A stretch of DNA of 64,000 nt from Candidatus Muiribacterium halophilum (GTDB lineage: Bacteria; Muiribacteriota; Muiribacteriia; Muiribacteriales; Muiribacteriaceae), in contig JALOAD010000005.1 of the NCBI GenBank assembly GCA_023228995.1, positions 77,735 to 141,734 of the forward strand. The letters are read 5' to 3'. Each line of letters begins with the position of its first letter. The stretch's first letter is position 1. The notes under the pieces are model-generated. The model was not told where the DNA came from and searched no databases. It worked only from the letters and a program-made list of their open reading frames with translations. The translations under genes were made by a program, and so were the position numbers. Shown here piece by piece: positions 55,002-64,000 of this stretch.

Positions 55002-55037
55002 GGTTTGGGGGTTTAAGGGGTTTAAGGGGTTTGGGGA
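55002..55037 (+). repeat. Telomere-like G-run cluster, G-quadruplex potential
   Basis: Five G-runs of 3-5 separated by TTT or TTTAA loops (55002-55037), with another five-G run at 54979-54983. It lies in the spacer just after the polysaccharide deacetylase stop, on the non-coding strand. It is the clearest G-rich stretch in the window. Confidence 0.7.
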
Positions 55038-55047
55038 TAAATGTTAA

Positions 55048-55959
55048 TCAAAATCCTCTAGTCAATGAAAATTTTTTTTTATCTTTGAGTATTTCTGAAA
55101 CAAACAATAGTTTTATATTTTTTTCTTTAATTAGTTCTGGTAGATAATTTTCAAGAACATCAATTGTATTTTTTCTAACATGACATATTGATATTGAAAC
55201 ACCTCTTTTTAAAGATATTGCAACAGCTTTATCAAGTTGTTCCTTAATATATTCATGCTCATTTTTATTATCCATAAAAATATCTCTTGCCATATATTGA
55301 GTATTAAGAACACCTGATATATTTTTTACCACTGAATCTGAAGTTGTCAAGGAATCAACAAAATACAAATTATTTCTTTTTAAAAAAGTTAATACAGTCA
55401 GCATTGTAGATTTATCAGAAGTCGCAAGAGAACCTTGATGATTATTAGCACCTTTTACATGTTTAAGCTCTTTTAACATGTTATTTAATTTAATTATAAT
55501 GTCATCTCTTTTCTGATTAATTTTAATAACATTAGTTTCTTGAGCAACAATATTTTTAGTTTCCATAGGAATATGGGCCATTATCTCAAAACCGTTTTCA
55601 TAAGCTTCATCATGAGCTTTTTTTGTATTATAAAGACCAGGAATAATAGACATTGTGATTTTTAAATTTTTTTCTTTTAATCTTTTGAATAATTCAAATT
55701 TATTCTCATATCCATAACCAAGATCATCCATAACAATAGCCATATAACCATTATATTGTTTATCATGTTCTGATTTATTTATTTCTTCTTTATCATCATA
55801 TATATTATTTTTAATAGGTTCAGGAATTACAACATTTTCATATTCTTGTGCTGGAACTTCTTCTATAACCACTGTTTTTTGTGTAAATAGTGAAATACAC
55901 CAGAATAATGTAGATATAGATATAAAAACAGCAGTAATTATAAAAAGTTTTTTATTCAT
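55048..55959 (-). CDS. Divergent polysaccharide deacetylase (DUF610/YibQ type)
   Basis: 303 residues from the ATG at 55959 (MNKKLFIITAVFIS), with GGAG 7 bases before; one earlier TTG is possible. One N-terminal helix, then a TIM-like domain: GYMAIVMDDLGYGYENKFEL, IMAHIPMETKN, ANNHQGSLATS, LYFVDSLTTS. Family members often occur with EnvC and CtpA in Gram-negative bacteria, as here. Its substrate is not known. Confidence 0.87.
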   Translation of the reverse strand: MNKKLFIITAVFISISTLFWCISLFTQKTVVIEEVPAQEYENVVIPEPIKNNIYDDKEEINKSEHDKQYNGYMAIVMDDLGYGYENKFELFKRLKEKNLKITMSIIPGLYNTKKAHDEAYENGFEIMAHIPMETKNIVAQETNVIKINQKRDDIIIKLNNMLKELKHVKGANNHQGSLATSDKSTMLTVLTFLKRNNLYFVDSLTTSDSVVKNISGVLNTQYMARDIFMDNKNEHEYIKEQLDKAVAISLKRGVSISICHVRKNTIDVLENYLPELIKEKNIKLLFVSEILKDKKKFSLTRGF

Positions 55960-56031
55960 CAATCATCTCCACTCAATTTTTTTAATTATCGACAATATTA
56001 TAGACAAAATTAAAAAAATGTATAAAGATAT

Positions 56032-57321
56032 TTACTTAGTATATATACTATTAAGCAGTTCTGCACCTTCTAATATATCAGCAGCAGCTTTCATCTGATT
56101 GTCATATTTTCCAATTTCTATTTTGATTACTTCACCTTTTTCTCTTTCAAATATTTTCTTTTGTTCTTTTTCATAATTTTTCACTCTATCTTCATCAATA
56201 TCTTTTAATAATTCTTCACTTACTTCAGGCATATCAACAGCGATATCCGGTGCAATTCCATCGCCATGTATGCATATTCCTGAAGGAGTATAATATTTAG
56301 CTGTAGTAACAGCAATAGCAGCTCCATCATCAAGAGGTATAACAGTTTGAACAACACCTTTACCAAAAGTATTGCTTCCTACAAGAAGACCTCTTTTAAG
56401 ATCTTTTATAGCACCTGCAACAATTTCAGAACCACTTGCACTTCCTTTATTTACAAGAATTACTAGAGGAAGATCTATTATTCCATCCTGATAAACAGGA
56501 TAACTTACTTCTTCATTATTTCTTCCTTTTATTGAAACAACAGTTTTTCCTTTAGGTAAAAGAACCGAAGCTGTTTCAACCGCTGTATTAAGGAGACCTC
56601 CAGGATTACTTCTCAAATCTACTATAAGACAATCAATAGAAGCATTTTTTCTTAATTTTTCAATTTCTTCTTTAAATTCTGTGCCAGTTCTTTCTCCAAA
56701 ATTATTTATTCTCACATAACCTATATGATTTCTAATAACTCCAGACTGACTAATTGTGGAAACATTTATATTATCCCTCTTAATATCCATATCTATGTAT
56801 TTTTCTTTACCATCTTTTGCTTTTCTCAATATCGTTAGTTTAACAATAGTACCAATAGGACCTTTAATTTTTTTTGTAGCATCAATAGTATGCATATGAG
56901 CTGATGGTTCATCATCTATTTTATAAATAATATCTCCTGGCTGAACTCCTGCTTTCCATGCTGGAGTACCTTCAATAGGACTTACAACCATTAAATAATC
57001 ATCTTTGTTTGTAATTATTATACCAACACCTGCAAAAGTACCTGTAGTTTCTTCCTGCATTTCTTTATAATTTGTAGGTTCCATAAATCTTGTATAAGGG
57101 TCGTCAAGAGTTTTAAGCATTCCTTCAATTGCACCATAAATCATCTTAGTATCATTTACTTCATAGGTGTCTGAAACTCCAACAAAATTATCTTGAATTA
57201 TTTTTAACACTCTATCAACCATTGAAGCTTTCTTAATATAAGTAAAAGGAATTGAAGCCCCCTGAGAAAAGATAAACACTAATAGGATTAACATTCCAGT
57301 TAAAATACTCTTTTTTTTCAT
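56032..57321 (-). CDS. ctpA: C-terminal processing peptidase (S41)
   Basis: Periplasmic serine protease. 429 residues: signal peptide (LTGMLILLVFIFSQGAS), PDZ domain (VGIIITNKDDYLMVVSPIEG, PAWKAGVQPGDIIYKID), catalytic Ser in GSASGSEIVAGA and Lys in NTFGKGVVQ. Family targets include murein hydrolases. GGAGGATGT precedes the ATG. Confidence 0.95.
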   Translation of the reverse strand: MKKKSILTGMLILLVFIFSQGASIPFTYIKKASMVDRVLKIIQDNFVGVSDTYEVNDTKMIYGAIEGMLKTLDDPYTRFMEPTNYKEMQEETTGTFAGVGIIITNKDDYLMVVSPIEGTPAWKAGVQPGDIIYKIDDEPSAHMHTIDATKKIKGPIGTIVKLTILRKAKDGKEKYIDMDIKRDNINVSTISQSGVIRNHIGYVRINNFGERTGTEFKEEIEKLRKNASIDCLIVDLRSNPGGLLNTAVETASVLLPKGKTVVSIKGRNNEEVSYPVYQDGIIDLPLVILVNKGSASGSEIVAGAIKDLKRGLLVGSNTFGKGVVQTVIPLDDGAAIAVTTAKYYTPSGICIHGDGIAPDIAVDMPEVSEELLKDIDEDRVKNYEKEQKKIFEREKGEVIKIEIGKYDNQMKAAADILEGAELLNSIYTK

Positions 57322-57350
57322 ACATCCTCCGTTTGTTAAACAAATTTATA

Positions 57351-58526
57351 TTAATTTTTTATATGTTTTTCAGGATTAACAGGTTCACCTTTATATCTTA
57401 TTTCAAAATGAAATAAACTTTCTTCAGGATTATCGACATTGAGATTTCCTGTAGCAAGTTTTTCGCCTTTAGTTATACTCTGCCCTATTCTTACAAAAAT
57501 ATCACCAAGATAAGTATAAACCGTTGTATAATCACCTGTATGTTTTAATATAAGAATTTTTCCTAAACCGCTCATTTCACCTTTATAAGCAACTTTTCCT
57601 GTTTCTGAAGCTATTATCCAATCTTTTTCAAAAACTTGAATATCTATTCCCTGATTATTAAAAATAGTATTATATTCATTATACTGTTGACCATAAGGTA
57701 ATTTCACTGGTCGTTTTTCGGTAAGTGGCCATTCGAAATCAAGTTTTGTATTATCGGTTGGTTTGTCTGAATATAAAGAATTTTTTTCACTAATAGCAGT
57801 ATTTTTTATTTTATCATCATCTTTTTTTATCTCAATATTTACAATTGACAATATTCTCTGATAATCTCTTTCTATATCAATATATTTTTCCTCAAGTGTT
57901 CTTTTTTCAATTTTTACTTTTGTTAAAAGTTCTTCTTTTTCTTCTTTTAATTTTTCAAGATTATTTTGTTGTAATTCAAGTTGATCATAAAATTGCATAA
58001 GCTCTTCTTTTTGTAAATTTATATCATTATTTGTCTTTTCAAGTGTTTTAAGGTCAGTTTTAACAGTGTCAAGAAAAATAAGCTCTTCTTTTATAATTCT
58101 TTTCATAATTCTATATTTTTTTAAAAAAGTATTAAATGATGATGAATCAAAAAAGATTTTTGAATAATCCCAGTTTTTTCTTTTATAAATATAAACTATA
58201 TAATTTTTAAGTGCTGGAGATTTTTCAACTATCTTTTCTTCAAGAATAGTTTTATTTTTAAGATTTTCCTCTATACTTAAACCAAATTTTCTAATACTTT
58301 CTCTTACAAAATCAATTTCTTCTGATAATTCAATTTCTTCTTCTTTTATCATATTAAGTCTTGATACAAGTTCGTTTTCCTTTTTTTTTGCAGAATTAAG
58401 AAGAATTTCTGTTTTTTTCCGTTTTCTATCCAATTCTGTTAATTCTTCAGCATTATCTTCTGAAATTGAATAAACAGGTGTAAGTATTATAAAACATAAT
58501 ACTAATATAAATACTTTTTTATACAT
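57351..58526 (-). CDS. EnvC-like murein hydrolase activator
   Basis: 391 residues from the ATG at 58526 with GAGGA; a TTG lies one codon earlier. Signal peptide (VFILVLCFIILTPVYS), long coiled coil (about 25-230, with ELTELDRKRKKTEILL and the helical hairpin), and a C-terminal LytM domain (ILILKHTGDYTTVYTYLGDI). The metal site is broken: NNQGIDI replaces HxxxD's His, and LFHFEIR lacks the first His of HxH. So it likely activates amidases under FtsEX control. Overlaps ftsX. Confidence 0.92.
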   Translation of the reverse strand: MYKKVFILVLCFIILTPVYSISEDNAEELTELDRKRKKTEILLNSAKKKENELVSRLNMIKEEEIELSEEIDFVRESIRKFGLSIEENLKNKTILEEKIVEKSPALKNYIVYIYKRKNWDYSKIFFDSSSFNTFLKKYRIMKRIIKEELIFLDTVKTDLKTLEKTNNDINLQKEELMQFYDQLELQQNNLEKLKEEKEELLTKVKIEKRTLEEKYIDIERDYQRILSIVNIEIKKDDDKIKNTAISEKNSLYSDKPTDNTKLDFEWPLTEKRPVKLPYGQQYNEYNTIFNNQGIDIQVFEKDWIIASETGKVAYKGEMSGLGKILILKHTGDYTTVYTYLGDIFVRIGQSITKGEKLATGNLNVDNPEESLFHFEIRYKGEPVNPEKHIKN

Positions 58527-59409
58527 CAAGAAATTTCCTCACTGAAATTAGCGAACCAATTATACCAAGAAAAACTCCTGAAAAAACTAATTTAGAATAT
58601 AATTTAAAAAGTTCAGGTAAATCAGTAACAAATGGTATAAAAGGAAGAATATCCTTCATATTATCTACAATTTGAGGATAAGAAAATCCAATAATAATAG
58701 TTGCAGCAAGTCCACCGATAAGACCTTGTATAACACCTTCAAATATAAGTGGCATTCTAATAAAAGTATTTGTAGCTCCTACAAGTTTCATTATTTCTAT
58801 CTCATCTCTTCTTGCATAAACAGTTAGTTTTATTGTGTTTGAAACTATAAACATAGAAGCTATACCTAAAAGCACAACAAGAACTGTTCCAATAAGTCTA
58901 AGAACTTGAGTGAATTTATTAACTTTTTCTACAATTTCCTGACCATAAAAAACATCATCTATTATATTAAAATTCTTTTTTAATTCTTTTATTATACCAT
59001 GCACTGATATTGAGTTTTTTATTTTAAGTTCAATAGAATCAGGCAGTGGATTATTATCAAGGGCAGTTATAAGAAAATCTTCTTCTCCAAGTTCTTTTTT
59101 TAATTTTTCTAAAGCATCGTTTTTTGATACAAATATAAATTGTTGTATATTATCCTTGGATTTTAAAAACTTCTTCATTTCTTCAAGAGTTTCATTATTA
59201 TAATCATTTCTTAGGTAAACAGTAACATCTATCTGACTCTCCAATACTTTTGCAAATTCTTTGAGATTCATTGAAAAAATAAGAATAAAACCAAATATAG
59301 CAAGTGATATTGTTATTGTAGTTATTGCGGTAAAACTCATGAGTCCAGCTCTAAAAAAGCTAATAAATGCTTCTTTTATAAAATAACTTAATTCATTAAT
59401 TGACTTCAT
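58519..59409 (-). CDS. ftsX: Cell division protein FtsX
   Basis: Membrane subunit of the FtsEX complex, which signals to EnvC. 296 residues: four helices (FTAITTITISLAIFGFILIF; three at the C-terminal end) with a large outer loop (SQIDVTVYLRNDYNNETLEEM) and YARRDEIEIMKLVGATNTFIRMPL. Overlaps ftsE by 14 bp. Confidence 0.95.
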   Translation of the reverse strand: MKSINELSYFIKEAFISFFRAGLMSFTAITTITISLAIFGFILIFSMNLKEFAKVLESQIDVTVYLRNDYNNETLEEMKKFLKSKDNIQQFIFVSKNDALEKLKKELGEEDFLITALDNNPLPDSIELKIKNSISVHGIIKELKKNFNIIDDVFYGQEIVEKVNKFTQVLRLIGTVLVVLLGIASMFIVSNTIKLTVYARRDEIEIMKLVGATNTFIRMPLIFEGVIQGLIGGLAATIIIGFSYPQIVDNMKDILPFIPFVTDLPELFKLYSKLVFSGVFLGIIGSLISVRKFLDV

Positions 59410-60085
59410 AAGTATATAAACCTCGCTCAGTATCTTTTATTATTCTGCCATCTTTAAGAACAATAACTCTTTCTCGCATTCTATCTACAATAGTTTTTGA
59501 ATGAGTTGCCATTATAACTGTAGTTCCTCTAAGATTTATTTCTTTAAGCATTTTCATAATATCATTTGATATATCAGGATCTAAATTTCCTGTAGGTTCA
59601 TCTGTAAGTAAAATCGCAGGATCATTTACTAAAGCTCTTGCAATACAAACTCTCTGTTGTTCTCCACCTGAAACCTGATCAGGATACATTCTAGCTTTAT
59701 GAAGAAGTCCTACAAGATCAAGAGCTTTTCTTGTCTGCATATCAACAGTTGATTTAGGAATACCTATAACTCTCATTGCAAAAGCAACATTTTCAAATAC
59801 AGTTTTTGTTTTTAAAAGTTTAAAATCCTGAAATACAACTCCAATATTTCTTCTAAGATATGGTACTTTGCTTTCTTTAAGAGCTTCAACATTTCTTCCA
59901 TCGATTATAACATGACCTTCACTTGGAAGTTCTTCTCTAAATATCATTTTTAAAAAAGTCGATTTACCAGCTCCTGAAGAACCAATAAGAAATATAAATT
60001 CTCCTCTTTCAATCTCAACATTTATATTATCAAGAGCTCTAACTCCATTTGAATATACTTTAGAAACATTATACATCTGTATCAT
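59396..60085 (-). CDS. ftsE: Cell division ATPase FtsE
   Basis: 229 residues: Walker A GSSGAGKSTFLK, GVVFQDFKLL, signature VSGGEQQRVCIARAL, Walker B ILLTDEPTGNLDP. Drives FtsX conformational change at the septum. GGAG upstream. Confidence 0.97.
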   Translation of the reverse strand: MIQMYNVSKVYSNGVRALDNINVEIERGEFIFLIGSSGAGKSTFLKMIFREELPSEGHVIIDGRNVEALKESKVPYLRRNIGVVFQDFKLLKTKTVFENVAFAMRVIGIPKSTVDMQTRKALDLVGLLHKARMYPDQVSGGEQQRVCIARALVNDPAILLTDEPTGNLDPDISNDIMKMLKEINLRGTTVIMATHSKTIVDRMRERVIVLKDGRIIKDTERGLYTYEVN

Positions 60086-60089
60086 AAGT

Positions 60090-62003
60090 TTATTTCTCCG
60101 TTTTTTTATAATAAAAGATAAAAAATTTTATCCAATCATTTAATAATAACAAAATAATACCTGTTATAACACCTAAAATCAAACCTGTTATAGTTCTAAT
60201 AATACTTACCTGTAAAGGAATATGAAAATGCATAAAAGTGTTGAATATACTTGTCTGACCAACTAAAATTGCAAATAAAAGTAAAAAATATGAAATTGAT
60301 TTTTTGCTTAAAAATTTTTTATTTGAAAAAAATAAAAGTGCAGGATAAAACATAAAAAATTCTTTTGTTCTCGGTCTAATTATAAAATAATCCTCAAGAA
60401 ATATTCTTATTTTTTTTTCCAAAGGAAGCATAAAATCAGCTCCTGCATTAGAACTTCTAAGAACATAATAAAAAGAAATAAACAAAAATATCGAAAAACC
60501 AATAACATGTTTGAATTTAATTTCTTTTTCAAGAATATCTGAAATACGAACTCCTGTACTTTTTATTATATAAATAAATAAAATCAAAACAGGAAGAACA
60601 AGTGATAATTTAACACCTCTAAACTGCATTTGACCTTGAATAAATAATTCTTTATAAAACAAAGGAAGTATAAGCATAACTCCGGTTAAATTATAACTTA
60701 AAAGCTCGGTTATATTATTAAACACTGTGTTTATATATTTTTTTATATTGGAATTATTACCTGTTTTTAATAGATTTAAACTAGTAACCGGTATTATAAC
60801 TGATATTAAAAAAGATACTGCTAATACAAAAGAAATATTTCCTGAGAATTTATAAAAATATAATGCTAAAACTAAACCTGTTAATAATTCAAAAATAAAT
60901 ATAGATAAAGAATCTTTTTTAATTAATATCCTAAACGAATAAAAAATAAAAAATACAATGCTAAATAATATTATTGATTGAAAAAGTAAAATATCTTTTA
61001 TTTTAAACATGCTAAAATAATCTAAATAACCTTTATCAAATCCAAATTTATGAAGATTATTTGAAATTTTCTTTAAAAGATCAAAATTTTTTTCTTTTGA
61101 AAAATCCTCATTAAACTCATATTTTAAAAAGGAAATTTTTCTTTCAATTACAGCTTTTCTAATTCTTCTTATATAATCATCTTCATTAAGATTAAAATCT
61201 TCTTCAAGCAAATGACCCCTTAAAAAAGGAAATGGAATTGAGTATTTACTAAATTCAAAATCGACTTTTTTAATATTTTTAAGCAATAGATAATTATTTA
61301 ACTCATTATTTATATTATGTGTAATAACATACTCAGGAAGTAGTATATGTCTTTTAAGAAAATCCAGCTGTCTTTCTGATTTTATAACGCTTAAATCAAA
61401 TGCTATTCTAAATTCAGAAAGTCTAAGATATTGAATAAACTCTTCATCAAATTCAATATACATATTATGAATTGCTTTTTTTGAAAAATCAGTTACAAGC
61501 ATATAAAAATTTTTTTCATTTTTTCTAAAACCAATTTTTTTAGTTGTAATTTCTGAAAAAACAGAATTATTTTCAATTTTAATTCTTTCATCAATATATT
61601 CAAGAAGTTCTTTGTTTTCAGAATAAATATAAGTATATTCGTCAATTATTCCGGCTTCTCTAAGAATCTCTGGTATATAAGGAGATATAACCGCTTGAAT
61701 ATTAATATAATTTTTAATTTCAATTCCTGTTGATGCAAGGAGTTTTCCTTCCATTTCAAGATCTTGGCAAGTCTTTGGGCTCAATTCAATAACAGATATA
61801 TAATCATTAAAATTATATTTAACTACATTTTCAAAAAAATCACTTTTACCATAATCTATAACATCTTTAAATCTAACACAAACCTCATATTTATTATGTT
61901 TTTTTTCACTAAAATGTCTTTCTGAAAGAATATAAGCAGAAAATATCAATCCAATTATAATAATTAATGCTCTTAATGTATTTATTGTTTTTTTAAATTT
62001 CAT
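60090..62003 (-). CDS. Polytopic membrane protein, DUF5693-like
   Basis: 637 residues: one N-terminal helix, a large outer domain (about 30-310, with KYEVCVRFKDVIDY, NYINIQAVISPYIPEILREA), then about eight helices (310-630). The architecture of single helix, extracytoplasmic domain and multiple C-terminal helices resembles DUF5693 proteins; sequence identity is low. The position before ftsE suggests an envelope role. Function unknown. Confidence 0.7.
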   Translation of the reverse strand: MKFKKTINTLRALIIIIGLIFSAYILSERHFSEKKHNKYEVCVRFKDVIDYGKSDFFENVVKYNFNDYISVIELSPKTCQDLEMEGKLLASTGIEIKNYINIQAVISPYIPEILREAGIIDEYTYIYSENKELLEYIDERIKIENNSVFSEITTKKIGFRKNEKNFYMLVTDFSKKAIHNMYIEFDEEFIQYLRLSEFRIAFDLSVIKSERQLDFLKRHILLPEYVITHNINNELNNYLLLKNIKKVDFEFSKYSIPFPFLRGHLLEEDFNLNEDDYIRRIRKAVIERKISFLKYEFNEDFSKEKNFDLLKKISNNLHKFGFDKGYLDYFSMFKIKDILLFQSIILFSIVFFIFYSFRILIKKDSLSIFIFELLTGLVLALYFYKFSGNISFVLAVSFLISVIIPVTSLNLLKTGNNSNIKKYINTVFNNITELLSYNLTGVMLILPLFYKELFIQGQMQFRGVKLSLVLPVLILFIYIIKSTGVRISDILEKEIKFKHVIGFSIFLFISFYYVLRSSNAGADFMLPLEKKIRIFLEDYFIIRPRTKEFFMFYPALLFFSNKKFLSKKSISYFLLLFAILVGQTSIFNTFMHFHIPLQVSIIRTITGLILGVITGIILLLLNDWIKFFIFYYKKTEK

Positions 62004-62752
62004 TTAAAAGACTCTACTTCATCCTTGTCAAAACTGGATATAATGAATTTCTCGTTTAAAATTTCAATTCTGCTAACTCTAATATCAAATCTATTTCTTT
62101 CAAGATCAATTACAGGATTCATAGAGCTTACAAATTTACTAAGAAGAAATTTAGGCATTTTTACTCTTTCTAAAGCAATATATTCAGCTTGAAAATTTAT
62201 TTTTTTTTCATCTTCTACATAAAAACTACCTTTTATTTTTATATTAGAACTTAAAAATACAGCTTTAACATTCCCATAAAGATAAATATTATTTGGTTTT
62301 AAAATAGCTTTAGGATTATTTACTTTTATTTTTTTATTTTTGCTTTCAAGAAGCTCATTTAGATTTTTTTGAGAAATCTCAGCATGAAATCTTATTCTCA
62401 TATCTTCACCTGGAATAAACTCATTTTTTTTTATTAATTTATCTTTATCAAGCTTAATATTATAAAGATACATATAAACAAAATCTGTTCTAAGATCATC
62501 AACAAAAACATTTTCTGCTTTAACTTCAATAAACGGAATATATCCTGTTAAATAATTATAAGACTTTAATTCTGGAATATTTAAAAACACTTTATCTCTA
62601 TCTTTTTCATTAAAAAAAGCTTTTATACCTGTTTTTAAGTTTTTCATAAACACTTCTTTATTGTCTAATATACTAAATTCTGATTCTGCCATTGTAAAAA
62701 AACTTGTAAAAATAAAAATTATCAAAAAAATATTTAATTTACTTTTTTTCAT
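62000..62752 (-). CDS. Secreted DUF2993/LmeA-like lipid-binding protein
   Basis: 250 residues with signal peptide (LNIFLIIFIFTSFFTMAES). The pattern of alternate strands (KAENVFVDDLRTDFVYMYL, MRIRFHAEISQKNLNELLES, KIKGSFYVEDEKKINFQAEY) suits the DUF2993 family (LmeA-like, phospholipid binding). Overlaps neighbours by 4 and 14 bp. The match is by pattern only. Confidence 0.65.
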   Translation of the reverse strand: MKKSKLNIFLIIFIFTSFFTMAESEFSILDNKEVFMKNLKTGIKAFFNEKDRDKVFLNIPELKSYNYLTGYIPFIEVKAENVFVDDLRTDFVYMYLYNIKLDKDKLIKKNEFIPGEDMRIRFHAEISQKNLNELLESKNKKIKVNNPKAILKPNNIYLYGNVKAVFLSSNIKIKGSFYVEDEKKINFQAEYIALERVKMPKFLLSKFVSSMNPVIDLERNRFDIRVSRIEILNEKFIISSFDKDEVESFK

Positions 62753-63539
62753 TTAAATTCCTTGATTTTAATATTCTGTTTACAAAAAAAGAAGGTTCGA
62801 TTTCTTCAAGTGGAATTTTTGTTTGAGCTATAGATAAAAATCCTGCTTTTCCAAAGAGAATGTCGAATCTATCAATTTTTTCTCCATCTGTATCAATATT
62901 ATATATTTTTTTACCATAAATATTTCCATTTTCAAAATTCTGAAAATTAATTATTATATCAACAAAATCACATTCAGTGCATATTTTTCTAAAATTATAA
63001 TAATCTGTATCAAGAAATAATATAATAGTTGAATTTGTATCTTTACCAACTAAATTTGCAATATTAAACTCTCTTAACTTTTTAACACTATCTTCCATTA
63101 TATAATATCTATTTTCTTTTTGAATATTGGTATTAACAAATAAAAAATATATATCAGTATTATTTGTTGTTTTTTTATGAAAAAAATCCATAAAAAATGC
63201 TTTTCTGTCAAATTTTGGTGAAAAATTAGTAATAACAAAAGGTAAATTAACATTATTAAAATTACTCAATAATAAAAACTTGCTCAAAAAAAGTTTTTTT
63301 ATAAAAGTATTATCAAAAATTCTATCTTTTTCAAATCTCTCTGAAATAACATAGGGTATAAAAAAAGTATTATCAAGCTCTTGTCTATTATCCTCAACAT
63401 AAGTAAATATCTGTGAGATATTATCAGGAGTTATCTTTCTAATATTATAAAAAGAAAAAGCATCAAATCTCTGACAATATACATTAAAACCAAAAAATAT
63501 TAATAATATATATATATATGTTTTTTTACTCATTATCAT
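62739..63539 (-). CDS. Secreted protein of unknown function
   Basis: 266 residues with signal peptide (KKTYIYILLIFFGFNVYC; a lipobox is not convincing). Later it has FDILFGKAGFLSIAQTKIPLEEI. There are weak echoes of calcineurin-like or nucleotidase C-terminal surfaces but no catalytic His/Asp motifs, so I do not name it. It overlaps GGDEF by 4 bp and DUF2993 by 14 bp. Confidence 0.65.
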   Translation of the reverse strand: MIMSKKTYIYILLIFFGFNVYCQRFDAFSFYNIRKITPDNISQIFTYVEDNRQELDNTFFIPYVISERFEKDRIFDNTFIKKLFLSKFLLLSNFNNVNLPFVITNFSPKFDRKAFFMDFFHKKTTNNTDIYFLFVNTNIQKENRYYIMEDSVKKLREFNIANLVGKDTNSTIILFLDTDYYNFRKICTECDFVDIIINFQNFENGNIYGKKIYNIDTDGEKIDRFDILFGKAGFLSIAQTKIPLEEIEPSFFVNRILKSRNLNEKK

Positions 63540-64000
63540 TTATCAACAATTTTCATTTTATCAGCATCAAAAACCTGAACCTGATTTCTTCCGTTCTGTT
63601 TAGCCCAATACATAGCTGTATCCGCTTTTTTAATTAAATCTAACCTTTCTGTTGATGAAATAGGAAAAGTTGCTATACCAAGACTTGCTGTTACTTTGAG
63701 TATTTTACCATCATCACCATTATAATTAGCTGCTTCTATATTTTTTCTAAGTCTTTCTGCAACAACATAAGCTGCTTTTCCATCAGTTTCAGGTAATACT
63801 GCAATAAATTCTTCCCCACCATATCTTGCAACAAGGTCAACTTTATTCCTAACACTTGCTTTAAATATTTTAGCTGTTTGTTCAAGAACCATATCTCCAA
63901 TCTGATGACCATAATTATCATTAAAAATCTTAAAATGGTCAATATCACTCATTATAATAGATAACGGTCTATTATATCTTATAGCTCTTGAAAGTTCTTC
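63536..64000 (-). CDS. GGDEF-domain diguanylate cyclase, N-terminus beyond the window
   Basis: Makes the second messenger c-di-GMP. The frame stays open to the window edge (EELSRAIRYNRPLSIIMSD), so the gene continues; an ATG at 63952 is internal to the domain. The substrate loop SDIDHFKIFND and the signature RYGGEEFIAVLP (GGEEF) are intact, so it should be active. First gene seen of the division/envelope operon; its sensor domain is not visible. Confidence 0.92.
   Translation of the reverse strand, partial: EELSRAIRYNRPLSIIMSDIDHFKIFNDNYGHQIGDMVLEQTAKIFKASVRNKVDLVARYGGEEFIAVLPETDGKAAYVVAERLRKNIEAANYNGDDGKILKVTASLGIATFPISSTERLDLIKKADTAMYWAKQNGRNQVQVFDADKMKIVDK

Overview
This window is a chromosomal segment of a strongly AT-rich bacterium. 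TGA, TAA and TAG all end genes, Shine-Dalgarno sites of the AGGAGG type are common, and TTGACA/TATAAT promoters are recognisable. Nearly every gene lies on the minus strand, in tightly packed operons with 4-26 bp overlaps. The gene content is that of an anaerobe (class III ribonucleotide reductase NrdD/NrdG, redox sensor Rex, Rrf2 regulator) with chemotaxis and c-di-GMP signalling. The envelope appears to be Gram-negative-like (divergent polysaccharide deacetylase, two lipoprotein binding proteins, TolB-like propeller, FtsEX/EnvC/CtpA). Several families are also common in Firmicutes (RbgA, PgpH, YerB/DUF3048-like and DUF5693-like proteins). This mixture suggests a deep-branching low-GC candidate phylum, perhaps near Muiribacteriota or Riflebacteria. 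That placement is an inference and needs marker-gene phylogeny.

Layout. 1-1183: the end of a plus-strand surface-sugar cluster (glycosyltransferase). 1309-8767: minus-strand rex with a GH57/DUF3536 glycoside hydrolase, an endonuclease-IV-like TIM barrel, a small secreted protein and a large STAND ATPase/TPR/winged-helix regulator. 8938-11448: a divergent HEAT-repeat protein with a very acidic, internally duplicated tail. 11570-15675: mtnP, a secreted protein, a TPR/TolB-propeller protein and ribosomal protein bL25. 15811-23501: an operon nrdR-nrdD-nrdG followed by two 7TM/PAS histidine kinases; NrdD carries a fused C-terminal redoxin, and NrdR boxes lie upstream. 23733-28877: thioredoxin, an M23/LysM peptidase, an EamA transporter, bL31, an Rrf2 regulator and a THUMP rRNA methyltransferase. 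28948-34011: chemoreceptor, tRNA-Leu(GAG), a SAM methyltransferase, a small membrane protein and a 1-pyrroline-5-carboxylate dehydrogenase. 34360-41497: an oligopeptide ABC system with two lipoprotein binding proteins. 41667-43052: a clostripain-type protease. 43457-52652: a conserved housekeeping block (recO, era, a DUF3048-like protein, DUF502, two CNNM/CBS proteins, ybeY, pgpH, rbgA). 52827-54877: lepB, rplS, serC. 55048-64000: an envelope and division operon running from a GGDEF protein through a DUF2993-like and a DUF5693-like protein to ftsE, ftsX, envC, ctpA and a polysaccharide deacetylase.

The spacers are unusual. Against the AT-rich genes, many intergenic regions hold GC-richer short repeats. 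These include a CCCGG/CCGGG hairpin element in three places, a chained-hairpin element immediately after two stop codons, recurring CACCCTTTCAC words, a 21-bp C-rich tandem repeat, and a telomere-like G-run cluster with G-quadruplex potential. I found no CRISPR array, prophage, insertion sequence or transposase. The most distinctive points are the NrdD-redoxin fusion co-transcribed with a normal and an apparently ATP-binding-deficient histidine kinase, the STAND regulator facing the repetitive acidic HEAT protein, and the palindromic spacer elements.
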